From: Polydactylus sextarius | Lineage: Eukaryota; Chordata; Actinopteri; Polynemidae | NCBI GenBank assembly: GCA_016801845.1 | Contig: CM028913.1 | Coordinates: forward strand, 1-64,000 | DNA length: 64,000 nucleotides | Direction of reading: 5' to 3' | Shown: one piece after another, positions 1-9,222 of the stretch | How the letters are laid out: each line of letters starts with the position of its first letter | Position numbering within the stretch: the stretch's first letter is position 1 | Translations under genes and position numbers: made by a program | The notes under the pieces: generated by a model | The model's database searches: none | What the model was told of the DNA's origin: nothing | Seen by the model: only the letters and a program-made list of their open reading frames with translations

Positions 1-508
1 AAATCCCTTTGGAACTGTTCTGCTGCTTTCCTGTAAAAATCACCTCCCATTGTCTAGTGAGAGGAAAAATAAGTTAACTTAAACACATTATTTTCTTTAT
101 GCAAAGCACTGACAACTCAGCTCCACACAACAGATGCTTACATGAGTTTTTCCATTTTCTGTCTGTCTGTAGGCAAAGCATGTTGCCATGCAACCTTCGA
201 AAATGGACTGTACCAAAGGTTCGGTTCTGAATCTGGAGAAGAAGAAGAAAAAAAAAGGGTCAAAATTGCAGAAAAATTGCACCTAAATAATGTTCTGGCT
301 GCACAGTTTTCATTTGGAAAAAAAAAAAAAAAAAAAGCTCAAAAACTAGAGCACAATCTGATACTTATCATCCAGGATGAAATTCTTAGTCTGCTTCAAA
401 TGCAAACTTAAAAAAAAAATGCAAGCAAAACTGAGGTGTTTACTTGTAGACCAGGTCACTGGTGTGTTACAAACCTCGCTCATGGGGAAGCAACACAAAA
501 GGGTAGAC

Positions 509-543
<35 letters not shown>

Positions 544-3124
544 TAGTTTCAATATGTTTATTATCTGATGTCTAGGGTCAGGAACAAAAGGGTGGGATAA
601 GCAGCAAAACCTGCTGCCTGGCACACAGTAGCAGAAGGAATGAGAGAGACTGAGGGCAGGAAGCCGGCCTTTGTAGACTGCTCACACCTGCAGGTAATCA
701 GGAGCTCAGGTGAGTCTACCTTGAAACAAAAAAAGAAAGATCACCGCCACAACTGCAAGGCCTGTAACAGGTCTTGTTTTGGCTCATGGACCACCAGTGA
801 ACCTGTCCCAGGAACAGACACCACGTCGATCTGCTTCTTATTAATGTCTGGGTGACACAAGAATGACAGCATTCGTGAAGAAAAACAAGACGGCTGACAT
901 TTTAGTGATAACGCTGCATATAGGAGATTCTTCTGTGTCTGCACAGAAGGCACATTGCTCTGTGTTTCTCCCCAGAATGCTTTCACTCATAGTATAAATG
1001 GGAGAAGGCCAAGTGAAAAAAAAAAAAAAGTTGATATTATGTCTGTGTGAGCACAGTGTTACATTACTCCAAATATACCTTGCTTGTTAAGGGCCGCTTA
1101 TGAACACACACAAATCCTGTGGGATTCAACCTTATTGTCAGTTACAACTTACATCTGATCAGATGATGGACACTGTTCTTTTACGGTTGACGATAGCACC
1201 CTTTGACCTGTCACTCTTGACAAACACACAGCTGGGTTCTGGTTCTTCCACTTTCCTCCTGAAAGACACAGATTATAATCTGCTTTGTGACCAGAACGAA
1301 CCAGTTTCACTGCTGTTTTGTTCTGAACTACAAGATAAGTGTGTTTTCTTTAAGAAACAACATGTTTCATTAAGTACAGAGTGGATCAATGTGAAAACAA
1401 CACAAGATAATAAAACCATCAGAGCTGCTTTGTGTGTGTAGACTCTCAGCAGTGACATGATACGATGAAAAAAAAAAACTTGTAAGTGAAGAAGATTAAT
1501 GTTGTAAATAAACTCATTTAATAAACACGTGGATAAACAGCTGTATAAATAACTGTCAGTAACATAACGTTTGTGACACGTTAACTCTTTGTAGCACAGG
1601 AGTGTTGATTTACTAAAAATATTGGGGTGATCACATGTATACACATAACTGAATCCGGGTCCAGGTCCTGGTCTTGGCCCTTGTCCAGGTTCATCCATGT
1701 TGCTGAATGAACCTCCACCTGTAGAGGAAACACAAATCATTAATATGCACATCAGCTGAAATCTTCCTTTACATCATTTCTGCTGTACAAATATCAGCTG
1801 TGATTGTCTCTTCTTCTCCGCTTTCCTGTCAGTGTCAGTTAAATACAATCATTAGTATGCAGCAGAGAAAGCTGCCATCAGCTGCTGTGCTTCTATCAGT
1901 CCACTAGATGGCAGTGTCTCTGCAGTGTCTAACTTTACTTGATGAAACAAGCTGCAGTTGATTCTTTCACTCACAACACCTGGGCCCGAATTTATTTCAC
2001 CTCAAAGCTCCAGTGACATCCAGTCATTTCACTGCCACGGAAAATCATCTGAACACATTCTGTCTGCAACACCTGCGCTTTCATGATGATAAACCATGAA
2101 AATGTATTATCAACTGGCTGAAAGAAATAGGTCTATACTGATATTACCTTTCAATCTTTTTCTTTATCTGCCTTTCATCTGCATCTAGCCAGCGTTACTG
2201 CTGTGGTGGAAGGTGTCCACGTTAGCCTCAATATACCTTGAGAGCCAGGAGGCTGCCATTGATCTCCACAGTCTCCACCAAAGTGCTGAGGTCGTTGCCA
2301 GCCAAATCAACCAATGAAAATTGGCCGTGTAGCGAGGCAGCGCGATTATTGCATCACAGAACAATTTGGAGGATTGCGTAAGAGCGGGACAAGTTGGTGT
2401 TTGCTGAGGTTTGGCCTGATGTTCTGGAAAAACACGAGAAGGAAAAGAAGAAGGAAAGACACATTTATGTTACACATATTGTTTGAAATGAAACAATAGT
2501 AGTTTAAAGTTTTCATTTTTAACTGCCATGTTAAAAGACTTCAACTAACTTTTAGTGCTCCTTTACTCAACAGTTCGACAAAGTCTCTGCTGTGAAATTG
2601 CAACACACAAACACGCTCCTGTCACAATGGTACCTGAGTGCACTGCCCATGTGTATCGTATTGATGACTTCCTCTGGACCGTGAACACGTGGACCTCCTC
2701 AAGGCCGACTACCTGCACCTGCAGCCGGTCATTCTCCAGAGCACGGAGCTTGGCCTTTTTGTTCAGCAGGTCATACACCTGTCCAAAAAGTAGTTTTCAT
2801 GTCAAGAATAATGTAAAAAACGCAAATTTGTCAGATAAATATTCTAAACAAACATGTCCATAGAGTTAACAGAGGAAGGTTTTTATTACCTTCCCATTGT
2901 AAATCTCAAAGAAGCTGACGAAGCAGAGAGATCCAGGCTACTATACCTCCTGTGGTCGAAGTTAGGCCAAAACATCCTGGGCTGAAAGAGAGATTCAAAC
3001 CAATACCAACGGTGTGAAATTTTCATTTCCCTCGTGAGGGAGGAAGAATTACACAAACACCATCAATTAATGTATCCCTGAATTGATCGATTTCTTTTTT
3101 AAGACTATAATCCTTTTGGTAAAC
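1..3124 (-). pseudogene. Block A: duplicated kinesin-13 (kif2c-like) motor exons, broken
   Basis: Minus-strand exon-like pieces with splice sites match the kinesin-13 (MCAK/KIF2) motor domain, a microtubule depolymerase. In gene order: 2890-2976 (ends FEIYNGK-like, one-base frameshift); 2634-2778 (reads VYDLLNKKAKLRALENDRL, then VQVVGLEE); 2237-2403 (VDLAGND, the switch-II DLAGNE motif, then EINGSLLALK). A second run, earlier in gene order, lies further left: 1079-1130 (VESHRICVC then a stop), 745-847 (INKKQIDVVSVPGTG then HEPKQ), 142-232 (PLVQSIFEGCMATCFAY). The P-loop in the last piece reads RQTENGKT where kinesins have GQTGSGKT. Exon order is permuted, so this is a tandem duplication, not one gene. 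Family identification is secure from the motifs; choice of kif2c over kif2a rests on the NKQE-type junction seen in block C. The sequence continues off the left edge. Confidence 0.75.
1150..1730 (-). pseudogene. Possible fish NLR leader-exon fragments
   Basis: This stretch occurs only in block A; block B lacks it and the block C homology stops at about 1,131. On the minus strand, 1165-1258 follows a polypyrimidine/CTTTCAG acceptor and reads EEPEPSCVFVKSDRS, resembling the short PEPSCVSMKSDRSM-type repeat exons upstream of FISNA-NACHT in teleost NLR genes. A second acceptor-led piece at about 1645-1722 reads GGSFSNMDEPGQGPRPGPG, which has the proline/glycine-rich, MDEP-containing look of the same leaders. 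No NACHT or LRR sequence is present. Family assignment is from short motifs, so moderate to low confidence. Confidence 0.4.
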
Positions 3125-3655
3125 TGTTGGAGAAATTGTATATACAGTTATTCTACTCTTTTCTATATTCTTACATTACTATCTTAAGCTGTTACTGGTG
3201 CATATTGTATCTTTGTTTGTGTGTGTGTGTTTCAACTATGATTGCAGGCAAAAGAGAACAAGATGCTCTCTCAGCAAACAACCTTGACCGTGCCTTGATA
3301 AAGACATAACTGACTAAATGTATCAGCAACGGATATGAGCTTGGGAGTCGAGCCTCCCTTGTAGATAGCATGTGAAAGATTTAACAGTCACTCTTTGTAT
3401 ACAAAGTTTGTGTGAAAAGACCAGGTCTCAACTGGAATAGCTAACCACCACCTTTTCCCTTAGCAGTTGAGACCTCATGTAACCAGGGCGTTCCTAAATA
3501 AAAGGCAAGAGGAGCAGAGACTGCCTCAGAGTGAGTTTGGAGAATTGTAACTGAGCAGTCTCTGATCACTCTCCTTGCAAGTAAAACTTTAACTGATTCT
3601 CTGTGTCTTCTTTGTGTGCAGATTTACTACAAGTGTTGGGGATCTAAACCTAACA
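3125..3655 (+). repeat. ERV 5' LTR
   Basis: 531-bp LTR beginning TGTTGGAG and ending CCTAACA. It contains an AATAAA at 3497-3502 that may act as poly(A) signal or, as AATAAAAG, as a TATA-like box; no second poly(A) signal is seen downstream in the LTR. A perfect 12-bp inverted repeat (AGGTCTCAACTG at 3423-3434, CAGTTGAGACCT at 3464-3475) lies just upstream. The short reading frame inside it is incidental. Confidence 0.93.
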
Positions 3656-3661
3656 TTTAAT

Positions 3662-3679
3662 TGGTCCTTCGAGCCGGAT
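3662..3679 (+). other. ERV primer-binding site, tRNA-Tyr type
   Basis: TGGTCCTTCGAGCCGGAT starts six bases after the LTR. Its reverse complement, ATCCGGCTCGAAGGACCA, equals the 3' end of eukaryotic tRNA-Tyr (acceptor CTTCGA... pairing with TCGAAGG, plus CCA). The match to tRNA-Tyr is from recalled tRNA sequence. Tyr priming is unusual among well-known retroviruses. Confidence 0.8.
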
Positions 3680-3942
3680 TCCAAGATACCCGACGATCCC
3701 AGCGTGTGAGCGAGATCCAGGCAAGTCTGTGGCCACAGCATTAAAACCCTTTCCGGGACTGGTCCCTCCCCCTCATGGCTGGGATCCGAAGGTTGAAGGA
3801 AAGCCTAAAGACTCAGAGAATTGTGAGTAGAATTTTGTTTAAAAAAGGAATGCATGAGAAAAAGACAAATAAGTAGAAGAAGAAAAAACCCTGACAATCC
3901 TAGGCACTATCAGGTAAAAAATTTCAAACAGTTAAATTCCGC

Positions 3943-4038
3943 AGGAGGGTAGACTCCTCTAGTTTTAGAGAAACTAGTTAAATTCTACTGAAGGACTCAT
4001 GGAGTCCTCTGTGTTGAAATAAAAGGACAAGAGGTCCT
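3943..4038 (+). other. Series of four hairpins in the ERV leader
   Basis: Four short perfect stems follow each other in the untranslated leader: AGGAG/CTCCT (3943-3958, loop GGTAGA), CTAGTTT/AAACTAG (3959-3977, loop TAGAG), AGGACTC/GAGTCCT (3992-4008, loop ATG), AGGAC/GTCCT (4024-4038, loop AAGAG). Two are directly abutted. Retroviral leaders between PBS and gag commonly hold dimerisation and packaging stem-loops, so this is a candidate packaging element; that role is inference. Confidence 0.55.
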
Positions 4039-4294
4039 GTGTTGCGAATAAAATGTGTGAAAGTGTGTGTGAGTGAAAACACCTTTACCACTAGGTAATT
4101 GTGTTTTATACCAAAACAACAAGAAATAAATGGTGAACCCTTGTGGATGCTTGTAGGCAAGAAAACTCCACCTGAAAAGGTCGAAGAGAGTTTTACCACA
4201 AACGGTTATTTATCGCCATCTTGTTGAGCAACAAACCCAGTGTTAGAATACAGCAGGTATTATTAAGAACCACTGGGTCCAAATTTAGTTCAAA

Positions 4295-4985
4295 ATGGGA
4301 AAGGGGTGTAGTAAAACAAAGCAAAAACTCCTTGAGGATCTTCCTTGTAAAGACTGGAAAGTCATCCAAAAAGAGGATCCCTCAGCAGTGGAACCCCTAA
4401 ATTATTGGATTAAACAATATCAGTTTAACGGAAAACTATCCACGATCGGCGTTAGAAACTTACAGCAAAAATTAAGGGAAAAATGTAAAAGTAAAGATAA
4501 TAAAATGAAGAAGGAAGGTTATGAACAGACAAAGGTCTGGATGAAAGTAGGGACAGCGAGAAGAAGGTGAAAAAAGGGCAAGACAGGAAAAAAGAGAAAA
4601 AGAAAGACAGGAAACAGAAAAGGGACAGAAAGATAAAGAAAATAAAACAGATGAAAAACCCGTGATGTTCCATAAAAAAGAAGATAATGAGTATTCAGGC
4701 CCCTATAATATACTAAGACAACAACTAGTGCAGCCGGTAGAGGCTTCGGCACCAGAAGAAGAGGAACTACCTCCACAGTATACCCCTTCGGTTGATGAAA
4801 CCCTGCAAAAATCATTTACACGATCTCAGGGAGGGGTAGGAGAGTGGTCTAAAACTTTAATATCAGAATTAGGAAAACTACTATCACCAACTCTAGAACC
4901 TGCTGGTCTTGTGGAAAAGAAGGCTGTATTGCAAAGGATTGTAGAAACAATCCTTCTCCACAAGACCATCAGAGCGCATGACTAG
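4295..4985 (+). pseudogene. gag: ERV gag remnant: matrix start, PPxY-type motif, zinc knuckle; no capsid seen
   Basis: The frame opens at 4295 with MGKGCS, an N-myristoylation-type matrix start typical of retroviral Gag, and runs to a stop at 4568-4570. A Lys/Glu-rich stretch follows. A second frame (4662-4985) has LPPQYTP, close to the PPxY late-budding motif. A third frame holds the nucleocapsid knuckle CWSCGKEGCIAKDC (4901-4942), C-x2-C-x4-C-x4-C: the usual His is Cys. The whole region is about 0.7 kb against the 1.5 kb or more usual for gammaretroviral gag, and I see no capsid major homology region, so the capsid part appears deleted (likely between about 4,815 and 4,900). Broken by two frame changes. 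Confidence 0.8.
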
Positions 4986-4999
4986 ACCAAGAGCTATAG
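4979..4999 (+). other. Stop codons between NC and PR in one frame (TGA-CTAG context)
   Basis: The zinc-knuckle frame meets TGA at 4979-4981, followed directly by CTAGAC, then TAG at 4997-4999, after which the same frame runs open through the protease. Gammaretroviruses join Gag and Pol by in-frame stop readthrough, and UGA-CUAG is a known leaky context. Either stop could be the original gag terminator; the other would be a later mutation. Confidence 0.5.
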
Positions 5000-5806
5000 C
5001 TTGGAGGGGAGATAGGAGACGAAGTTTTAAATTTAGAGGATCTGTTATATGAAGAAAAGATTAGACCAGAGATTATACTGATAGTTCAAGGTACCCCAGT
5101 TAAATTTTTCTGTGATACTGGAGCATGTAGAACTACGGTTAGAGAAATGCTATTATATGCAAAATCTAGTTCTAACTACACAGCAGTGCGTGCAGCACAG
5201 GGTGTTGTAAGAATGGTCCAAGAGACAGAGCCCGTATGGCTCCGAGACCCAGAAGGCAAATCATGCCAGTTGACTATTCTGATGTTACCCGAATGTCCAG
5301 TAAATTTACTGGGGAGGGATGGCTTGATCGTCCTAGGCTTAGCTATAATGCCAACCTCTGATGGTCTAAAAATAATCAGACAAAAACCAGAAGAGGTGTA
5401 TGTAGTACAAGGAATGGGAAAACCTAACTACTATTATACACTAGATGTTCCAAACAAACCTCCCACCTCTGCAGGAGCATCTCTCATAGAGGAAGGGAAG
5501 AAAGCAGTAAGACAAATGCAAGACCACATGTCACCAGATGAGCTGCATGTTACTATGTGGTATACCAATAACCCTGATCCTGAATATCAAGCAGACCTTG
5601 ACAGAGCTACTCCTGTCAAAATAACAGTATCTTATGTGTACTCTGATGTCACTGCCAATGCAGCAGCCGCAGTCACTCTACCAGACTCAGTCATGCCATG
5701 TTTTAGACAATATTGCATGCCTCATATTTCACTATGTAAGAGCAACAGTGCTGAGTGGAAAGATCTGGGGAGACTGATAGACAAAAAAAAGCACGTGATT
5801 GGATAG
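5000..5806 (+). pseudogene. pro: ERV protease plus extra PR-RT linker domain
   Basis: Open from 5000 to the TAG at 5804-5806 (about 268 codons). The first part is a retroviral aspartic protease: catalytic CDTGAC at about 5111-5128 and the C-terminal LLGRDGL at about 5309-5329, which matches the conserved LLGRD turn. It would cleave the Gag-Pol polyprotein as a dimer. The frame continues well beyond a normal protease (about 100 more residues) into the separate H-x-T/H-x-S segment. A run of eight A at about 5782-5789 lies just before the end; the coding sense continues in another frame after it (reading WIATSVNTWF), so either an indel or slippage occurred there. Further frame changes follow near 5,930. 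Confidence 0.82.
5490..5800 (+). other. 2H-phosphoesterase-like segment between PR and RT
   Basis: Within the protease frame, LHVTMWY (His codon 5546-5548) and PHISLCK (His codon 5723-5725) give two H-hydrophobic-[T/S]-hydrophobic motifs 59 residues apart, separated by a strand-like KITVSYVY and AAAAVTLPD. This is the signature of the 2H phosphoesterase superfamily (LigT, AKAP7-type, 2',5'-oligoadenylate phosphodiesterases of some RNA viruses), although the spacing is shorter than the roughly 80 residues usual there. No such domain belongs to the standard retroviral PR-RT junction. Motifs are directly seen; homology and activity are inference. It ends in WKDLGRLIDK before the A-run. Confidence 0.5.
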
Positions 5807-5934
5807 CAACAAGTGTCAACACCTGGTTCAGTAACTCTACCAGGTTATCCAAGAAAGCTTTGTTCTGGACTGTAACAGTCAAATCAGGGGTACATTTAGC
5901 AAAAAACACAAAAATGACAAATTTTCTTTTCTGA

Positions 5935-6950
5935 AGAACAGGAGGAATTACTTAAACAAATTCCTATAGAACTATGGTCTCAGGGACCAACAGATGTAGG
6001 TCTAGTGAAAAATGCACCACCTGTAATAATAAGGCCTAAGACCTAACATCGCCCTAGAATAAAACAGTACCCTTTAAAACCAGATGCAATGGAGGGAATA
6101 TAACCTCTAATAGAAGACTTAAGGAAAGCAGGAGTATTAGTGGAATGTGCCAAATCTCCTGTTAACACTCCAATATTTCCTGTTAAAAAGGCACCTCCCT
6201 CAACAGGATGGAGGATGGTTCAAGACTTAGTAGCGGTAAATAATGCAGTTATCCAAAGATCCCCATGTGTGGCGGACCCTCATACGCTACTAAACTCTCT
6301 TAATCCAAAAGCCAAATACTTTACGGTAGTGGACATAAGTAATGCCTTCTTTTCAGTACCAGTACATAAGGATAGTCAATACTGGTTTGCATTTACGTTT
6401 AAAGGCAAAAGATATACCTACACTAGACTGCCCCAAGGCTACTGTGAGAGTCCAACCATCTACTCCCAAGTGATCACATCAAGTTTGTCTACTTTCGAGC
6501 CTCCAAATAAAAGCCAGCTACTCGTTTATGTAGATGACATATTAGTAGCATCAGAAACTAAAATAGGATGCGAAATGGATACAATAGCATTGTTAAAGCA
6601 CCTGGCAAAAGAAGGCCACAAAGTAAGCAAAAACAAACTGCAATTTTGCCAAGAAAAGGTAAAATACCTAGGTCACCAGTTAAGTGCAGGAGGAAGAACT
6701 ATTTTAGAAGAAAGAAAAAATGGCATACTACAGGCACCTAAACCATTAACAAAGAAGCAAATGATGTCCTTTTTAGGCCTCACAAACTACTGTAGGAGCT
6801 GGATACCCAATTATGCAGAACTAACAGCGCCATTGCAGTCTCTCATGTACAAAGAAGAACTGAAAATGTCCGATAATTTAAAATGGACGCCAGCAACTGA
6901 AGAAGCCTTATGCAAACTAAAACAATCTATGGTTAGCAGCTGCAGATTAC
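5935..6950 (+). pseudogene. pol: ERV reverse transcriptase, disrupted
   Basis: RT catalytic region in one frame from about 5935, with in-frame TAA at 6044-6046 and 6101-6103, then open from 6104. Motifs in order: FPVKKAP, WRMVQDL, FTVVDISNAFFSVPV (first catalytic Asp), RLPQGYCESP, and the YVDD box at 6527-6538, then the FLGLTNYCRSWIPNYA thumb/connection. The YVDD and LPQG forms fit gamma-type retroviral RT. After about 6,950 the frame shifts into the tether. It would copy the RNA genome from the tRNA primer; with two stops and frameshifts this copy cannot give a full product. Confidence 0.9.
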
Positions 6951-6968
6951 AAGAAAGAGTTTGTACAG

Positions 6969-7860
6969 ATGGTAGACTGCAAAGGACACTTTATGACCTC
7001 AGTCTTAACACAAATGCACGGGAATAAACTCAGACCGGTAGCCTATTATTCGACTAAACTGGATGCTGTTGCATGTGCATTACCACATTGTGTAAGAGCA
7101 GTAATCGCTGCATCATTAGCAGTAACGTCAAGCGCAGATATAGTACTCTTCCATCCTTTAGTACTAAAAGTTCCCCATGCTGTGTCAGCTTTGCTTTTAC
7201 AAACAAAAATGAGTTTCCTATCGCCAGCAAGACATTTGTCTTGCATGTCGATACTATTGTCACAGCCTCACCTAAAAATAGAACGGCGTACGGTACTTAA
7301 TCCAGCGACACTAGTTCCAACAGAGGAAGAAGGTGAAACTCATGATTGTGAATCATTAGCAGAGCAGACAGCTAAAAGCAGAGCAGACCTAAGAGACACT
7401 CCATTAACAGAAGGAGAAACTCTGTTTGTAGATGGCTCCTCTAAAAAAGACGACATAGGAAAAACAAGAACAGGCTATGCTGTAGTAACACATGATAAAA
7501 TTTTAAAAGCAGAAGCACTGCCTCAACATTTTTCAGCACAAGCTGCAGAGTTAGTGGCACTCACTGAAGCCTGCAAGCTTATGAAAGACAAAATAGTAAC
7601 TATATATACAGACAGTCAGTATGCCTATGCGACGACACATATGTTTGTATAACATTGGAAAAATAGAGGTATGATAATATCAACAGGAAAACTAGTAATG
7701 CATGCAAAACTATTAACAGAATTGTTGCAAGCAGTATAGCTGCCAAAACAGTTAGCTATATGCAAATGTACAGCCCATATGACGGAACTGACCCAGTTTC
7801 AAGGGGAAACGATTTGCAGACAAAATAGCAAAAAGAGGCTGCGACGGACAAATAAAAATT
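6969..7860 (+). pseudogene. pol: ERV RT tether and RNase H, disrupted
   Basis: Continues pol in a new frame. The RNase H fold shows LFVDGSS (Asp codon 7431-7433), QAAELVAL (Glu codon 7548-7550) and YTDSQYA (Asp codon 7611-7613), the first three of the D-E-D-D metal ligands. A TAA at 7650-7652 stops the frame just before HWKNRG, the continuation of the same domain; a further TAG lies near 7,737 and a degenerate C-terminal KCTAH-like strand at about 7,765. It would remove genomic RNA from the RNA-DNA hybrid. Confidence 0.85.
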
Positions 7861-7989
7861 CTGACCCTAACAGAAAACGCTCTAAATGCTAAAATATTAC
7901 AAGATATGCAACAACAATCACCCAAACCAGAACAAGACCAGTGGAAAAGAAAAGGGGCACAACTAAAAGATGGAATCTATACCTGATTA

Positions 7990-9004
7990 GAAAACAAACC
8001 AATCCTACCAAAAAATCTCTATAAATGGGCAGCAATATTGAGCCATGGTAAGACGCATGTCTCAACAGGAGGGATGGTGGGATTAATAAACCAAAAATAT
8101 ACAACCTATGGATTCACCTCCTATTCAAAACATTTTTGTAGAGCCTGCCTGGTATGTGCAAAACACAGTGCTCAGGGAAATCTGAGACCAAAGAGAGGAC
8201 AGTTTCCCAAACCAGACTATCCGTTTCAGCACATACACATGGACTTCATAGAACTAAATAATAGTGAAGGAAAAAGATTCTGTTTAGTTATAATAGATTC
8301 CTTTTCAAAATGGATAGAACTTTTCCCTCACGAAGCATCCGAATGCACTAACAGTAGCTAAAGCCCTATGTAAAGATATAATTCCACGCTATGGAATTCC
8401 AGAAAAAATTTATAGCGACAATGGTTCCCATTTTGTAAATCAAATAATGACTAAAATAGGCCAAGCTTTTCATATAGACCTAAAACATCATTGTGCCTAC
8501 CACCCACAAAGTGCGGGGTTGGTAGAAAGGATGAATGGAACTATAAAAAATAGACTTAGAAAATGTATGGAAGAACCAAGAGACCATGGACTAAATGTGT
8601 AGACCTAGTTAAATTATATATTAACATTACTAGTTCAAATGGGTTAACACCGTGATGAAGTCATATTTGGCAGACCCTATAGGTTACCATTTTTAAGAAC
8701 ATATGGGAAACTGATGACGAAAAGTACTTTAGCTGATTATATGAGAAGAATGCTACAATAATAAAAGCAACTAACAGAAAATATTAATGATGATAATACA
8801 CCTTCTGTATTCCCACAGGAGAACCAGTTAGTTGAACCAGGAGATTGGGTCCTAAAAAAAAGTATAAAGAAGAAGCATTGGTATTCACCCAAATGGGAAG
8901 GTCCATACCAAGTGCTGCTGATTACAGGCACCGCGATAAAAATTGCTGAACGAAGTACATGGGTTCATTTGACACACTGTAAGAAAATAATCAAATGTGA
9001 GTAA
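7990..9004 (+). pseudogene. pol: ERV integrase, disrupted
   Basis: The zinc-binding N-terminus has HGKTH (8044-8058) and CRAC (8137-8148), the HHCC module. The core has the first Asp in HMDFIEL (codon 8242-8244), the second in YSDNGSHF (8417-8419) and the Glu in LVERMNGT (8525-8527), so D,D-35-E residues survive. The C-terminal GPY/F-type motif KWEGPYQVLL at about 8890-8920 matches gamma/epsilon-type integrases. A frameshift near 8,335 separates the first Asp from the rest, and a TAG near 8,600 plus later changes break the core. The frame ends at TAA 9002-9004. Confidence 0.87.
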
Positions 9005-9222
9005 GTGATTATCTCCTTCATAGTGTACACTGCAGCCATCTTCAGTCGTGCTATAAAAATTATCGTTGTGATACCTGCTGTAACGCTGTCACTCTTTAAA
9101 AACCTCCAGAGAAAGTCCGGCTACAAAGGGGGCTGTAATTTTAGTTTACAGTCGTCTCAAACCCGGTGAAGACAGTCCACAACTCTGAGGGTATTAGAAA
9201 GGGTTTCACGTCTATAAGTAGG

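Noticed and set aside
3127..3309. 60-61 aa frames in both LTRs (3,127 and 11,372)
   Set aside because: Lie wholly in LTR, no domain, present only because the LTRs are identical there; an LTR-encoded protein cannot be supported.
3662..3700. tRNA gene near the ERV leader
   Set aside because: Only 18 bases match a tRNA 3' end, which is the primer-binding site; no cloverleaf is present.
5782..5789. A8 run as a programmed ribosomal frameshift site
   Set aside because: Possible, but no downstream structure was evident and other indels occur nearby; an indel or sequencing error is simpler.
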